Shown one piece after another: positions 57,156 to 58,000 of a stretch of DNA of 58,000 nucleotides; position 1 is the first letter of the stretch, and the number at the start of each line of letters is the position of its first letter. Both the position numbers and the translations under genes were made by a program. This DNA is from Cryptomeria japonica. Its lineage: Eukaryota; Streptophyta; Pinopsida; Cupressales; Cupressaceae. Under the pieces are notes generated by a model, which had not been told where the DNA came from, made no database searches, and saw only the letters and a list, made by a program, of their open reading frames with translations. The stretch spans positions 908,557,009 through 908,615,008 of the forward strand of contig NC_081414.1 of assembly GCF_030272615.1 (NCBI RefSeq). The letters run 5' to 3'.

Positions 57156-58000
57156 TTAGTAGCACACAACATCCATCCCAACTTCATGATTGGGGAATCT
57201 CTTGACATACCGATTTGACCATCTTCTCCTGGTCATGTTGCTGTGACTAGCAACCAGAACCGGTGGACCTCTTGCACCTGCAGGGACATTCCTTGTTGGG
57301 TTCCATGCAGGTTTTTGATTTCCAAATGCTCTATATCCACTTTTCTGCAAAGCATAGTTGTTAAACTGGCCTCCATGTGACTGCAGGTTCCTCTTCCTGC
57401 ACTCAAACTCTCTATGGTAAAAAACATTGCAGTTATGACAGACAACATTTGCATAACTGGGAGAGGGGACATGCATATATCTACTCTTGAATACATTTTT
57501 CTCATATGCTTAATTTCTAAGAGATCCTACAATATCCTTTCTAAATCTCTTTCTACATTCCTCTTCCCTATGGCCATAAGCATTACATGCAAAGTAGTAA
57601 TTGGTAAATGATGGCATATGACTTACAAAATTATTTTCCCATGCATCAGGAGATCTTACCGGTTTTGTATCTCCATTTCTTCTTCTTTGAGAATGGATCC
57701 TTGATTGTCCATCCTGTGCAGCTCTTCCATCTGATCTCTTCTTCTCCCACACTTGCTTCCCCCTATGGGTGGTAGCATTTCTTTGTCCTCTACCAGTAGA
57801 GGGTCTTCTTTGCTACTTCCTTCTCTTTCTACTTCTGGTGAAGCTTTCTTCTCCCATTTTCCCTTTACCTTTGGGATCTGCATGATTCTTCCTTTTTACA
57901 GCACTCGTCTTCACTCTTGTCTACAAGTCCTCACCAGTTGTGGTCAGGTCAACCTTCTTTCGAGGAGCATTTCTAACTAGGAAGATTTGGCCTTTGTTTT
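57156..58000 (-). pseudogene. gag: Gag C-terminal part of element E
   Basis: Begins beyond the window edge with the APRKKVDLTTTGED block shared with D (57945-57985), then a long Arg/Lys-rich region, a knuckle whose first Cys has become Tyr (YFACNAYGHREEEC, about 57560-57605) and a second knuckle with Gly changed to Tyr (CHNCNVFYHREFEC, about 57395-57440). The C-terminal tail is basic and ends at 57156. A frameshift lies near 57750 and a stop near 57510. Nucleic-acid binding in the particle is the expected role. Not functional here. Confidence 0.8.

Larger units (their letters stand above)
53297..58000 (-). mobile_element. Element E (minus), related to D; gag and long 3' LTR
   Basis: 2.4-kb 3' LTR (53297-55700), polypurine tracts, 1.3 kb without coding signal, then a gag C-terminus to the window edge. 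Where a copia pol should lie between gag and the 3' LTR, only about 1.3 kb remains, with no RT, integrase or RNase H motif. E is therefore either internally deleted or a gag-only non-autonomous family. It is inserted in the pol of G. Confidence 0.82.

Overview
This window is plant nuclear DNA, made almost entirely of nested, decayed LTR retrotransposons. The evidence is Ty1/copia polyproteins, initiator-Met-tRNA primer sites (TGGTATCAGAGC), plant-type polypurine tracts (CCAAAGGGGGAGA), a 5S-rRNA-bearing repeat and LINE relics. No intact host gene, tRNA, functional rRNA gene or CRISPR array was found. Long diverged elements, 1-2.5 kb LTRs and sparse genes suggest a large-genome plant, possibly a gymnosperm; that is a guess from style, not proof.

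Layout. 1-2525: 5' end of a minus-strand element, 'family A' (A1). 3493-10111: complete but dead Ty1/copia element (B) in unassigned sequence. 13030-13433 and 20271-20368: one copia RNase H relic, split by a complete family A element (A2, 13434-20270). 20369-29611: a third family A element (A3, minus), whose LTR is split by a 6.5-kb insertion (element I, 21089-27625) with a perfect 5-bp target duplication. 29612-31740: LTR, primer site and gag of copia element C. 31740-39456: gag and a 2.5-kb LTR of a minus-strand element (D); this LTR is itself invaded by a tail-to-tail chimera of two other elements (34409-36534) and by a B-family solo LTR (37066-38500). 39457-51102: AT-rich DNA with a Cassandra-like 5S element and a duplicated LINE relic. 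51103-53296: 3' part of a minus-strand copia element (G), interrupted by element E (53297 to the window end), a relative of D.

How the parts work. B, C, G and the RNase H relic are, or derive from, autonomous copia elements (protease, integrase, reverse transcriptase, RNase H). Family A has the same kind of primer site, polypurine tracts and LTR hairpin but no pol: it carries a coiled-coil/four-zinc-knuckle ORF1 and a roughly 1,070-codon ORF2 of unknown function, seen in three copies. It looks like a large non-autonomous family using copia enzymes in trans. Element I carries a 1,210-codon unknown ORF broken only by in-frame stops, behind an eight-unit degenerate repeat, with TG...CA ends and no LTRs that I can see. 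Family A and element I are the best candidates for something undescribed. A hairpin with a C-rich loop just inside the LTR 3' ends, with arms that change together between families, is the most striking non-coding signal.
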